Shown here in pieces: positions 7,683 through 15,565 of a stretch of 64,000 nucleotides of DNA. The number at the start of each line of letters is the position of its first letter. Position 1 is the stretch's first letter. A program made the translations under genes and the position numbers. Below the pieces are notes generated by a model that had not been told where the DNA came from, made no database searches, and saw only the letters and a list, made by a program, of their open reading frames with translations. Origin of the DNA: CALFML01 sp044222245 (GTDB lineage Bacteria > Myxococcota_A > Polyangia > Palsa-1104 > JAEUJZ01); assembly GCA_044222245.1 (NCBI GenBank), contig JBGANQ010000006.1, positions 1 to 64,000 of the forward strand. The letters are read 5' to 3'.

Positions 7683-8210
7683 GTGCCTCGCGGCCAAAAA
7701 AATGAACTCTGGCAGGGCCTGCCCAAGCGCCTGGCCACGACGCGCAAGCGGCTGAAGTGGTCGCTGCGCGCCCTGATGCAGGCGGCGGACAGCTACGCCG
7801 TTGATCGCATTGAAGACGGCGAGAACGTGCCGACCCTGGACACCGTCGAGCGCATCGCGTGCGCGCTCGGAGTCCCGCCGTGCTGGCTGGCGTTTGGCGA
7901 TGAGGGGGCCGAAGTGTTTAGCGAGCGGCGCCCGCGTTCGCCGGTCCCCCCTGATCCGCCCGAGCCGAGCCCAGGTAGCCAGCCCTTCCATTCTCTTTAC
8001 CTGGGAGCAGGCGCGCGGCTGCTCGCCAAGCGCGAAGCGGCGGGCCTCTCGCTGCGCGAGCTGGCGGAGTCGGCCGGCGTCAGCTTCGAGACGATCCGCA
8101 AGTGCGAGACGGGCGGGGCCATCCCCAAGGTGGATACTTGCGAGCGGCTGGCGGTTGCATTGGGCGTGGCACCATGCTGGCTCGCGTTTGGCGTTGGCGC
8201 TGAAAACTAG
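7683..8210 (+). CDS. Double XRE-type repressor of element 1
   Basis: The protein contains two tandem Cro/CI helix-turn-helix domains joined by a Pro-rich linker (PRSPVPPDPPEP). The first spans roughly residues 10-75 and ends PCWLAFG; the second spans 105-165 and also ends PCWLAFG. A protein with two DNA-binding domains in one chain could bind paired sites without dimerising. The GTG at 7683 was chosen because AAGAGG precedes it; the frame stays open upstream to 7584. It is transcribed divergently from the integrase-replication operon across two direct repeats, the usual place for an immunity repressor. The half-helicase cargo begins 55 bases downstream. Confidence 0.75.
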   Translation: MPRGQKNELWQGLPKRLATTRKRLKWSLRALMQAADSYAVDRIEDGENVPTLDTVERIACALGVPPCWLAFGDEGAEVFSERRPRSPVPPDPPEPSPGSQPFHSLYLGAGARLLAKREAAGLSLRELAESAGVSFETIRKCETGGAIPKVDTCERLAVALGVAPCWLAFGVGAEN

Positions 8211-8265
8211 CAGATGTGAGGGTCTGCGCAGGCTGCGCGGCTGAGGTTGCTTCAACCTGCGCATC

Positions 8266-8802
8266 GTGCAGCGCTTCCAGCATGTGGTGGGCCTGTCGGC
8301 GACGCCGTGGACCGAGGGGTGTCTCAAGGTGTTTGGTGGCGGAGAGAAGGTTTTTCTTTCGCTGTCCGCGGCCGTGCGGCAGGGGCTTGTGTGTCCCTTC
8401 GAGACCTTGCCCTGGACCGAGCCGAGCGGGCCGCTGGGCCTTGTCTACTGCGACAGCAACGGCGAGGCAGAGAAGCGCTCTCGCCTGATGCCAGGCTCGA
8501 CTTGGATTGGGATCAACAGCGGATTCGTGGCCCAGCGTATCGCGGACTGGCTGCGCGGCCAGCACCGAGTGCTTTTCGCCAATCGCATGCTGACTGAGGG
8601 GTTTGACTGTCCACGGCTTGACCGAGTGTGGATCTCCAAAAGCACTGACTCGCTGCTGCTGCTCGTGCAGTGCGCAGGTCGAGCACTTCGGGCTGGGCTG
8701 AGCAAGCAGGCTCGGATTTTCTGCGGAAACGCGGATACCACCGAGCGACTGCGCGCAGCTCTGTTGCGCTGTAACTGCCCGCCCCTGGCGCCCGTAGGCT
8801 AG
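8266..8802 (+). CDS. C-terminal half of an SF2 helicase, copy B
   Basis: The 178-residue product is collinear with copy A at 150-686, at about 80% identity by eye, with the same helicase motifs III (GLSATPW), V-like (LTEGFDCP) and VI (QCAGRALR) and no first RecA domain. An in-frame TGA 24 bases upstream of the GTG shows no N-terminal half is joined here. Homology with copy A starts at TTCAACCTGCGCATCGTGCA and continues through the stop. Conservation of the same truncated length in two diverged copies argues for either an old shared truncation or a selected domain-only protein. It converges on the Uma2 gene with 8 bases between stop codons. Confidence 0.6.
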   Translation: MQRFQHVVGLSATPWTEGCLKVFGGGEKVFLSLSAAVRQGLVCPFETLPWTEPSGPLGLVYCDSNGEAEKRSRLMPGSTWIGINSGFVAQRIADWLRGQHRVLFANRMLTEGFDCPRLDRVWISKSTDSLLLLVQCAGRALRAGLSKQARIFCGNADTTERLRAALLRCNCPPLAPVG

Positions 8803-8810
8803 TCAACCCC

Positions 8811-9389
8811 TCAAGGTGCCCACAGCAGCCCCAAGTCAAGCGTCAACCGCTCAAACGGCCGCGCTCGCACTCGCACTCCTCCACTGTACCGGCGATGCAG
8901 CCGCAGCCCCCCTTCGCCCAGCTCGTAGACCTCCAGCACTTCGGTCGCCAGTTCCACCAGCCAGACCCACGCGACCCCGGCTTCAGCGTATACGGGCATC
9001 TTGGCATAGCGATCGATTGCGCGTGTGCTGGGCGACAGAACTTCGCACACCCAATCCGGCGCGAGCGTCGTGTACGCGGTATCCGGCACCTGCGGCATCC
9101 GCTCGATTCGCCAGCCGGCCAGGTCGGGGATCAGCGTCTCGGCGCCCAGATGCAGTTCGGGCTCAAAGAGCAGCCACCAACCGCCGCCCTTCCCGCCGCC
9201 CCCGCGGTGCCGGACCATGCCTTGATCAAAGGGGGCCAAGATTCGGTCAAGCCGGCTCGCCAGCTGGGCATGCCGCAGCGCCGGCCGCGGGCTCATCAGC
9301 TTGACGCCGCGGATGCACTCTTCATTGAACTGCCCGTCCTCTTGAACACCCGGGCGGGGGTCATCCAGTCGTTTGGCCGCTGCCACCAT
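8811..9389 (-). CDS. Uma2-family (DUF820) endonuclease-like protein
   Basis: The 192-residue protein has the Uma2/DUF820 restriction-endonuclease-like fold. The N-terminal helix region ends in MSPRP; a glycine-rich loop leads to WWLLFEPELHLG (E near 80); then LIPDLAGWR (Asp about 97) and VCEVLSPSTRAIDRYAKMPVYAEAGVAWVWLVE (Glu about 120 in CEVLSPST). These match the PD...ExK-type metal-binding pattern of the family. Upstream of the ATG is AAAGGAA, a fair ribosome site. It is transcribed opposite to the element cargo helicase and lies just inside the right-end repeat. Family members are common in cyanobacteria and other large genomes, and their biological role is poorly known. Confidence 0.8.
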   Translation of the reverse strand: MVAAAKRLDDPRPGVQEDGQFNEECIRGVKLMSPRPALRHAQLASRLDRILAPFDQGMVRHRGGGGKGGGWWLLFEPELHLGAETLIPDLAGWRIERMPQVPDTAYTTLAPDWVCEVLSPSTRAIDRYAKMPVYAEAGVAWVWLVELATEVLEVYELGEGGLRLHRRYSGGVRVRARPFERLTLDLGLLWAP

Positions 9390-9499
9390 GCTGCTAGTTC
9401 CTTTCCGCCACCATACACTCAGTCGCCTGCCGCCACCAAGGGCCTAGCCCGGCAGATCGCCACCCAGGCCACTTCCAGGGCGACGGCATTCGCCCTGCC

Positions 9500-9838
9500 A
9501 TTCGAAGCCGATTCGATTCACCGACGGGAGACCGCCAAATCAGCTATTCGTCAGGCAAATATCTAACCAAATTGGCCCGGCCTATCAACCGCTGCCTGAA
9601 AACCTCAAAACCCTCATCCTGAGATGATGGGAGATGATGCGAGAGGATAGAAATTTTCATCATCTCGTCCATTCAGCGACGATAACTGCTCTATGCGAGA
9701 CGATGAGACGATGAGGTGAGGCCCCGCGCGTGCACGCGAGCCCTGCCGCCACGTTACCGAGCTCTACAATCCGAATTTAGCGAGCTCTACCAGACTAAAA
9801 ATCCGCGTGTCGCTGGTTCGATTCCGGCCCCGAGCACA
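9500..9838. repeat. Element right-end repeat, copy 2 (with tRNA 3'-end)
   Basis: Nearly identical to 1921-2260, with scattered substitutions and small indels. It keeps the GATGATG and GACGATG motifs and the doubled GAGCTCTAC. It marks the right end of element 1 and the left end of the next, decayed element. Confidence 0.85.
9793..9838 (+). other. tRNA 3'-end fragment, attachment site att2
   Basis: The same 46-bp tRNA 3' half as att1, in direct orientation, with a G-to-A change in the anticodon loop (CTAAAAA). It is not an intact tRNA gene. The antisense strand reads GAGIEPATRGF, the well-known product of a translated tRNA tail, and forms the end of the decayed integrase frame. Confidence 0.7.
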
Positions 9839-9846
9839 GTGGCTGG

Positions 9847-9877
9847 CCCCCTTTCTCGACGAGAAGCGGGTTTTTTT
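9847..9877 (+). terminator. Terminator-like hairpin downstream of the att2 tRNA end
   Basis: A GC-rich arm (about 9847-9858) pairs imperfectly with CGAGAAGCGGG (9860-9870) and is followed by seven T residues. It would suit termination of a tRNA transcript reading rightward, a relic of the original chromosomal site. Confidence 0.6.
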
Positions 9878-10482
9878 GTTTCTGGGACAGGGGTGGAAAT
9901 AGCGGACACAGCGGACATAGAAGCGCCCAGAGTTGGCAGACTATTGGCAGACGGCTCGGGCGCTGGTGGAATTTGCTGGGCAGTTGAGTTCCCGTCGCTG
10001 GTCGGCACAGGCGGGGTTTTCGCAGCGGCTTCGTTTGGCAGACTGGCGGAGCTGCTTGGTTCAGGCTCTTGACCGGGCAGCTTGGCGAAGGCGCGTTTCT
10101 TGGCCGCGATGTCTACCTTGCCGTAGGTCAGCTCGACCATGCGGCTGGTTGAGTGGCCCAAGATCTGCGCCACGATACGGGGCTTTGAACTCCGGGATCA
10201 GCGCCCGCGGATCGCCGAGGAACAGGCCGCGGCTCTTGGCCAGCTTCAGCGCCTGGCTCAAGGTGCATAGCTCCTTGCGGACCGTCTCGCGAGCGGCGCC
10301 CTCGTCGAGCCGCTGCGCCAGGTAGCGCTGGACCTGAACCGATTGCAGCTCGTTCACGTCCAGAGAGCGCGGCGGCTCACTGGCTTTCTCGACGAGGACG
10401 CGGACCCGGTGCCCGCCTTTCTCGGCGTACATGCGCACCGTGCCGACGGCGAGGTTGGTACTCGCCACCCCCACCAGCCGGC

Positions 10483-10878
10483 TCAGCGCTTCGGCAACAC
10501 TGTGGCCCTTGCGGCGCGGGGCTTGGTGCGGGGCTGCGTAGGCCGGATCATGAACTTCGCGCTCTCGGTTTCGCAGCCAGTCGGCGGCGGCGCGCTTGTC
10601 CGTGCAGCGGGTCGAGTCTCGGTGCCGCTGTCCGTCGCGGTCGTAGTATTCGGCCTGCCAGTAGGGGCTCTTCTGGGTCTTGAACAGTCGGGTCTGGGCC
10701 ATGTGCGCGACCTCAAAAACTCCTCAATGTCCTCTTTCGTGACCCGAATCACTCGGGTACGCACGGTGATATAGCGCATTGAGGAGCGGATCAGGCGAAG
10801 CGCGTGCTTGACCGAGACCGCGAGGGCGGCGGCGACGTCTTCCGGGGTCAGGAGTTGGCTCTCCGCGGGTCCCGACAT
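10483..10878 (-). CDS. Excisionase-like HTH protein of the decayed element
   Basis: The 131-residue frame has an N-terminal excisionase helix-turn-helix (LLTPEDVAAALAVSVKHALR, then ITVRTRVIRVTKEDIEEFL) and a long basic, Thr/Arg/Pro-rich tail that overlaps the 5' part of the broken integrase gene in another frame, the same arrangement as at 3440-3739. The ATG at 10878 gives the natural N-terminus but lacks an obvious ribosome site. With its integrase broken it probably has no partner, unless it acts on the neighbouring element. Confidence 0.65.
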   Translation of the reverse strand: MSGPAESQLLTPEDVAAALAVSVKHALRLIRSSMRYITVRTRVIRVTKEDIEEFLRSRTWPRPDCSRPRRAPTGRPNTTTATDSGTETRPAARTSAPPPTGCETESAKFMIRPTQPRTKPRAARATVLPKR

Positions 10879-11116
10879 GGGGGCGCGTAGGATCGTAACC
10901 AAGAAAACGAATTGGGTTCAAGGTGAAATTGGTGGGGTGGAGTGGGGGCATGGCGATCGGCCTGATGATGTTTTGGTCGCTGGCCGGCAGCGCAGATCAG
11001 CCGGGCCTGGTTTGATCGCTGCGCAGGTCGGTGCCAGAAATTGGCGTTACCACTTCTTCGGCTGATATGCTGATAAAATGGTGTGACACCGACTGAATTT
11101 TCTCCAACTGTCCGAA

Positions 11117-11671
11117 GTGGAGATGCAGGTGCTACTTACCACCGTCTTGACGCGCGGACGGAAAAACCCGACTCACTGGAAGCTGCCTGAGAGGCTGAGG
11201 CGCGAGCGGAAGCGGCGGCAGCTCAGTGCCGCTGCTCTCTCGCGGGCGGCGGGGGTTGGGACCAACACGGTTAGCCAGATTGAGGCAGGTCAGAGACTGC
11301 CGAGGCTGCCGGTGCTTGAGCGGATCGCTGATGCCTTAAAGATCTCGGCCGGGTATTTGGCTTATGGCCAGCAAGGCGAGTGGGAGGCGGTCGCCGAGCT
11401 GCGATGCCAGGGGCTTCAGGGTCGGTTGATTGAGGCACGGGCGGCGCTTGGCTTATCGCTACGCGAGGTAGATCGGCGGGCGGGAACTACGGCGGGGACG
11501 ATCCGCTCTATTGAGGCCGGCGGCCAGCCGACTCTTGACACATTGGAGAGTCTTGCCTCGGCGCTCACCGTCAGCCCTACCTGGCTCGCGTTTGGTCTGG
11601 GCCCGTGCAACTTCACCAGGCGACGCGGTGCGCTGGCACGATCTTTTCTCGCCGTGCCAGTTCCTGACTAG
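11117..11671 (+). CDS. Double XRE-type regulator of the decayed element
   Basis: The 184-residue protein has two tandem Cro/CI-type HTH domains: about residues 25-85 (LRRERKRRQLSAAALSRAAG to ISAGYLAYG) and 105-165 (LIEARAALGLSLREVDRRAG to VSPTWLAFG). It is organised like the repressor at 7683-8210, with a shorter linker. Start choice is uncertain: GTG at 11117 and ATG at 11123 are both possible and no strong ribosome site is present. It stands divergent from the integrase/excisionase pair, as expected for the lysogeny-type repressor of this element family. It could cross-regulate element 1. Confidence 0.7.
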   Translation: MEMQVLLTTVLTRGRKNPTHWKLPERLRRERKRRQLSAAALSRAAGVGTNTVSQIEAGQRLPRLPVLERIADALKISAGYLAYGQQGEWEAVAELRCQGLQGRLIEARAALGLSLREVDRRAGTTAGTIRSIEAGGQPTLDTLESLASALTVSPTWLAFGLGPCNFTRRRGALARSFLAVPVPD

Positions 11672-11837
11672 CAGGTTCGAGCCGCTTCGCAGGCTGTGCG
11701 AGAGGCTGGCACAGGTCTCTTCCGCTCCTCGGGACACTAAGCAGGTGCCGCATCTGCGACCTCCCCGATGGATGAATGAAGCGCCACCCCACCCGTCTGT
11801 ATAGGCAAGAACACGAGGAAACGGAAGGAGGCTCCAA

Positions 11838-12089
11838 ATGTTGACCAAGCTGCTCGCCGCTGTGGGTCTTGCCGGAACCCTGATGCTGAGCCTTGCGGCT
11901 CCTGCCGAGGCCCATGGGTGGGATGATGGGGGCTTCCGCCGCGGTCCCGTGTACGGTGGCCCCGTAAACCGAGGGGTCTACTGGCGCCAGGGAGAGCTGG
12001 AGCGGCGCCGGTTCGAGTGGGAGCGCGCCCGCGAGTGGCGTCGGCTCCAGTGGCTTCGCGAGCACCGCCCCTACGGCTACCGCTACTGA
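11838..12089 (+). CDS. Small secreted Arg/Tyr-rich protein
   Basis: The 83-residue product has a signal peptide (KLLAAVGLAGTLMLSLAAPAEA), giving a mature protein of about 58 residues rich in Gly, Arg, Trp and Tyr (for example RREWR-type repeats, ending PYGYRY). AAGGAGG lies 7 bases before the ATG, so translation is very plausible. No enzyme family fits; similar short basic secreted proteins occur widely in proteobacteria with unknown role. A hairpin follows the stop. Confidence 0.7.
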   Translation: MLTKLLAAVGLAGTLMLSLAAPAEAHGWDDGGFRRGPVYGGPVNRGVYWRQGELERRRFEWERAREWRRLQWLREHRPYGYRY

Positions 12090-12098
12090 TAGCACTGC

Positions 12099-12122
12099 CG
12101 ACCGACTCATCCGAGTCGGTCG
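12099..12122 (+). terminator. Perfect hairpin after the small secreted protein gene
   Basis: CGACCGACTC and its exact complement GAGTCGGTCG are separated by four bases, 10 bases past the stop codon. No T run follows, so it may be a bidirectional or weak terminator between convergent genes. Confidence 0.45.
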
Positions 12123-12149
12123 CCGTCGACCCCCTGCCCTCTCAACTAA

Positions 12150-14411
12150 TCAGCTGGCCGCCTGGGCGCGAAGAGTCTCCCATAGACGCGCGTAGTCGAG
12201 CAGGATGTCCTTGATCCCGCTCTGCACCGTGGGCGAGTTCAGCGCCTGCGTGCTCATCAGCGTGTGCGCATCCAATGCGCCCATGATCGCGTTCAAGATC
12301 TCCTTCTTCAAGTCGGGCGAGTTGGCGAACTGCTCTTTGGTGTTGTTAGCCGCCTGCTGGCGCAGCGTCTCGGACTCCAGCAGCTTGCCTTTGATCACGC
12401 TGTTCACGTAGACCAGCTTGTCCTGGTCGGTCAGCTCGCCTTCAAACAGGTCGTTGACCTTCTTGATGATCTCGTTGAGGAGGGCCTTTTCTTTTTCCTG
12501 AATGCTGCCGCTGCCGGCTTCGGTGATGGGGGCGAGCTTGGGGGCTTCACCCTGACCTAGCGGCAGCGTCCGCTTGCCGAGGTTGCGCAGGTTGTGGTGC
12601 GTCAGCACCACCTTCGAGAGGTCGATGCCCTCACGCTCGCGGCCAAACTCCAGCAGGGGAAGCAGGCGCTTGTAGAAGAGGGCGCGCTTCTCAATGGCAG
12701 TGTTGCCGTAGTCGAAGATCTGGGAGAGGAACGTATAGAGCCGCAGGAATACGCCCATGTCGCTCTTGAACAGGAACAGCGAGTTCAGCTCGTCCTGCGC
12801 GGTCTGAATGGCGTCTTCAGCGTTTCTCTCCTTCGCCGCCTTGAGCGCTTCCTTGGCGGCTTTATAGCGCTTCATCACTCGGTCTTCGACAGGGGCAATC
12901 GCTGCCACAAGCTCGCTCTGCTTGGCACCGGGCTTCAGCTCCACGGCCACGACGCGCTCGACCTCGAAGTCGTCGTAGTGCCCGGCGGCGTCGAGCTTGG
13001 CGCGCAGGTTGAACACGAGGTTCGGGTCGGTGGTGGCCGACAGCTCGGCCGTCGTGTAATAGGTCTTGAACGCTGCCAGGACCTCCTCGGCGTCGTTCAC
13101 GAAGTCGACCACGAAGGTCGTGTCCTTGCCGGGGTGGGCGCGGTTTAGGCGGGAGAGCGTCTGCACCGCCTGAATACCGGCCAGCCGCTTGTCTACATAC
13201 ATCCCGCAGAGCAGCGGCTGATCAAAGCCGGTCTGGAACTTGTTGGCGACCAGCAGGATCTGATACTCGTCGCCTTTGAAGGCCTCGCGGATGTCGCGTC
13301 CTTTGAGTCCCGGATTGAGGGTGGAACTGGTTTCCTTGAAGCCATCCGGACCCGATGCGGCGTCGTTCACCTCGCCGGAGAAGGCCACCAGCGTGTGCAT
13401 CTTGTAGCCGTGTTCCTTGATGTACTTCTCGATCGCCAGCTTCCAGCGCACTGCTTCCACGCGGCTGGCGACCACCACCATGGCCTTGGCCTGGCCCGCG
13501 AGAAGCGGCGCCACATACTGGCGGAAGTGCTCGACTGCGATCTGCACCTTCTGGGCGATGTTGTATGGGTGAAGCCGCACCCAGCCCATGATGCTCTTCA
13601 TGGCCGCGCTGCGCTCGACCGTCTTATCGTTGTAGTCGGCGCCCTCGTGCGCCAGCTTGAAGGCTAGCTTGTACGGCGTGTAGTTCTGCAGCACGTCGAG
13701 GATGAACTTCTCCTCGATGGCCTGCCGCATCGAGTAGACGTGGAACGGATAGGGCTTATTGTCCGGCGCTGGCTTGCGCGAGGGGTCGGGGCGGGTGCCA
13801 AAGATCTCCATCGTCTTGTTCTTCGGCGTCGCCGTAAACGCGACGAATGTGATGCCGCTCTCATCAGCGCGCGCCGCCATCTGCGCGGCCAGGATGTCTT
13901 CGGCGCTGACCTCGCCGCCGTCGTTCAGCTCCGCCAGTTCCTCCGCGGATAGCACCGCCTTCAGCTTGGCCGACGCCTCGCCGGTCTGAGAGCTGTGCGC
14001 TTCATCGGCGATCACCGCGAAGCGCTTGCCCTGTGTAGCCGCCAGCTTGCGCACGGCATCCAGCGCAAACGGGAAGGTCTGGATCGTACAGACTACAATC
14101 TTCTTGTCTCCGGAGAGCGCCTCCGCCAGTTCCTCGCTCTTGCTGCCCTCACGACCCTTGATCGTCGCGACCACGCCGCTGGTGCGCTGAAAGTCGAACA
14201 GCGCATCCTGCAGCTGCGAGTCGATCACCGTGCGGTCCGAGACCACCAGCACCGTATCAAAGACCTTCTTGTGCTGCGCGTCGTGCAGCTCGGCCAGGAA
14301 GTGCGCCGTCCACGCGATCGAGTTCGTCTTGCCCGAGCCCGCCGAGTGCTGGACCAGATACTTGCCGCCCGGTCCATCGTGCAGCACGGCCGCCTGCAGC
14401 TTGCGCGTCAC
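12150..14411 (-). CDS. hsdR: Type I restriction subunit R, motor and C-terminal part (split gene)
   Basis: The 753-residue frame carries the SF2 DNA translocase of an HsdR protein: Walker A HSAGSGKTNS (about residue 25), DEAH in IADEAHSSQ (about 135), motif III FTATPKN (about 200) and later motor motifs (GFDQPLL, QTLSRLNR). The C-terminal helical domain is complete. Its GTG start overlaps the stop of the N-terminal frame (GTGA), so it may be translated by coupling. Compared with intact HsdR, a linker of roughly 70-80 residues between the nuclease and motor is deleted and the frame is shifted. hsdM is absent and hsdS is a stub, so restriction function is very unlikely. Confidence 0.85.
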   Translation of the reverse strand: MTRKLQAAVLHDGPGGKYLVQHSAGSGKTNSIAWTAHFLAELHDAQHKKVFDTVLVVSDRTVIDSQLQDALFDFQRTSGVVATIKGREGSKSEELAEALSGDKKIVVCTIQTFPFALDAVRKLAATQGKRFAVIADEAHSSQTGEASAKLKAVLSAEELAELNDGGEVSAEDILAAQMAARADESGITFVAFTATPKNKTMEIFGTRPDPSRKPAPDNKPYPFHVYSMRQAIEEKFILDVLQNYTPYKLAFKLAHEGADYNDKTVERSAAMKSIMGWVRLHPYNIAQKVQIAVEHFRQYVAPLLAGQAKAMVVVASRVEAVRWKLAIEKYIKEHGYKMHTLVAFSGEVNDAASGPDGFKETSSTLNPGLKGRDIREAFKGDEYQILLVANKFQTGFDQPLLCGMYVDKRLAGIQAVQTLSRLNRAHPGKDTTFVVDFVNDAEEVLAAFKTYYTTAELSATTDPNLVFNLRAKLDAAGHYDDFEVERVVAVELKPGAKQSELVAAIAPVEDRVMKRYKAAKEALKAAKERNAEDAIQTAQDELNSLFLFKSDMGVFLRLYTFLSQIFDYGNTAIEKRALFYKRLLPLLEFGREREGIDLSKVVLTHHNLRNLGKRTLPLGQGEAPKLAPITEAGSGSIQEKEKALLNEIIKKVNDLFEGELTDQDKLVYVNSVIKGKLLESETLRQQAANNTKEQFANSPDLKKEILNAIMGALDAHTLMSTQALNSPTVQSGIKDILLDYARLWETLRAQAAS

Positions 14412-14965
14412 GTCCAGCTGATGGAACCGCGGGAAGATGATCGATCGAAGCGGTACTGATCGATCGCGTCATTGATGCTCTGGGTGAAGTCCGTCTTCAG
14501 CTCCGCCGTGGCCACTGGCAGGCCATTGAGGAACAAGACGAGGTCAAGGCTGTTCTCGCTATGCAGCGAGTAGCGCACCTGCCGCACCACGCGCAGGCGG
14601 TTCTGCGCGTAGCGGGCGAGGATCTCGGCGTTGATGGCCAGCGCAGGCTTGAACTCTGCCAGCTTCAGCGGCTGCGCAAGGCCCAGCAGCTCAATGCCGC
14701 GGCGCAGCACATCCAGCGTGCCGCGCTGGTCGAGCTGATCCCGCAAGCGGGCCAGCAGCGTTTCCCCAGCCCCTGCGCCGTGATTCTTGGTCAGGGTGGC
14801 CCAGGATTTGGGCTGCGTGGACTGCACCCACGCCAGCACATCGGCCGGGAACAGCGCCCGCGCCCGATCGTAGCCCGCAGCGTCGCTCTTGGCATACAGC
14901 CAGCCGTGGTCGGCGAGGTGCTGACAAATCTCCGTCTCGAAGCTGGTATCTTTGTGCAGGCTCAC
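14408..14965 (-). pseudogene. hsdR: Type I restriction subunit R, N-terminal nuclease part
   Basis: This 185-residue frame is the N-terminal PD-(D/E)XK domain of HsdR: an initial helix (FETEICQHLADHGWLY), the Asp in LDLVLFLNG and the ExK of ATAELKTDF near residue 155. It runs to INDAIDQYRFDR and then leaves the gene frame. In normal HsdR that motif is followed by a long linker before PRFHQLD; here those are joined almost directly, next to a GATCGATCGA tract, which could mark the deletion. The GTG start overlaps the stop of the hsdS remnant (GTGA), the usual S-R order. Confidence 0.8.
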
Positions 14966-15117
14966 GCGGACTGCCTTTCGGCTAATGGGCGCACGTCAAT
15001 CTGGCCGGTGACGGCGGCGGAGATCAGCGCGGTGCGACGCTCTTGGAGGAGGTCGATGGCGCGCTGGGCTTCAGTGGTGAGGGCGTCGATTTTGGCCAGT
15101 TCGCTGTCAAGATGTGC
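14962..15117 (-). pseudogene. hsdS: 3' stub of a type I specificity subunit gene
   Basis: About 50 codons encode the characteristic HsdS C-terminus: two coiled segments (HLDSELAKIDALTTEAQRAI) and LLQERRTALISAAVTGQIDV. Both target-recognition domains are missing; the frame upstream (to 15363) does not resemble HsdS. Bases 15118-15529 contain no supported gene. Confidence 0.75.
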
Positions 15118-15565
15118 AGCTGGAGGGCTATGGGCTCGGGGGTACGCCAGGCAGCTGGGCGCAGCTGTATGGGACTCGCTCTCCGGTCGATTGGGGTCTG
15201 GACCCAGACAAGGGGGTGGTGGCTTTTGACGGGGCCCGCGGCTATGCGGTGCCAGCGACGCAGTTGATAGAAATTTTTGGAGTTGGTTGGCGGCAGATCG
15301 TGTACGCGTAGGGGTGCCGTAGTGAGGAAGAATCGGCCAGGGTTCAGCTTGCCGCGCACACAATACAACTACCCGCTACAAGTTATTCGATCGAGGGCCG
15401 CAGCCCCCCAATAAGTGTAGTTGCAAATTCCAATTTAGAAGTCGAGATGCCCGTTCAATAGCGGCCTTGGCATGTCATGGGAACTGGAATCCTTCAGGCT
15501 CGACTTTACTCCCCCGCAGAGTGGCATGATTGCTGCTTGCCTTCCTGCGCCAAGAGGCAAGAGTA

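Larger units (their letters stand above)
2215..9838. mobile_element. Integrative element 1 (about 7.6 kb), between direct att repeats
   Basis: The element is bounded by two tRNA 3'-end fragments in direct orientation (2215-2260 and 9793-9838). The integrase sits next to the left site. The minus-strand operon holds int, xis, an AAA+ helicase, prim-pol, two small genes, an XRE regulator and one unknown. A divergent double-HTH repressor follows, then cargo (half-helicase, Uma2 nuclease) and the family right-end repeat. There are no capsid or conjugation genes. It resembles a small satellite or plasmid-like integrative element with its own replication module. All core frames look intact. Confidence 0.75.
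9787..10702 (-). pseudogene. Tyrosine recombinase with catalytic core deleted
   Basis: The N-terminal 170 residues are intact and more complete than in element 1: an arm-binding domain (QKSPYWQAEYYDRDGQRHRD) and a core-binding domain ending GDPRALIPEFKAP. At about 10175-10185 the frame jumps straight to the C-terminal VAQILGHSTSRM and the tyrosine-containing ELTYG in another frame. By comparison with the element 1 integrase, about 130 residues carrying the catalytic Arg, Lys and second Arg are missing and the frame is shifted. The remaining C-terminal frame runs on through the attachment site. The protein cannot be an active recombinase. Confidence 0.8.
9793..11671. mobile_element. Remnant of a second integrative element
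   Basis: To the right of att2 stand a deleted integrase, an excisionase and a double-HTH regulator in the same relative order as in element 1. The helicase, prim-pol and small genes are missing, and the GACGATG arm repeats seen beside att1 are absent. No right-end repeat is seen beyond the regulator, so the right boundary is approximate. It looks like an inactivated relative that served as landing site for element 1, or the reverse. Confidence 0.6.
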
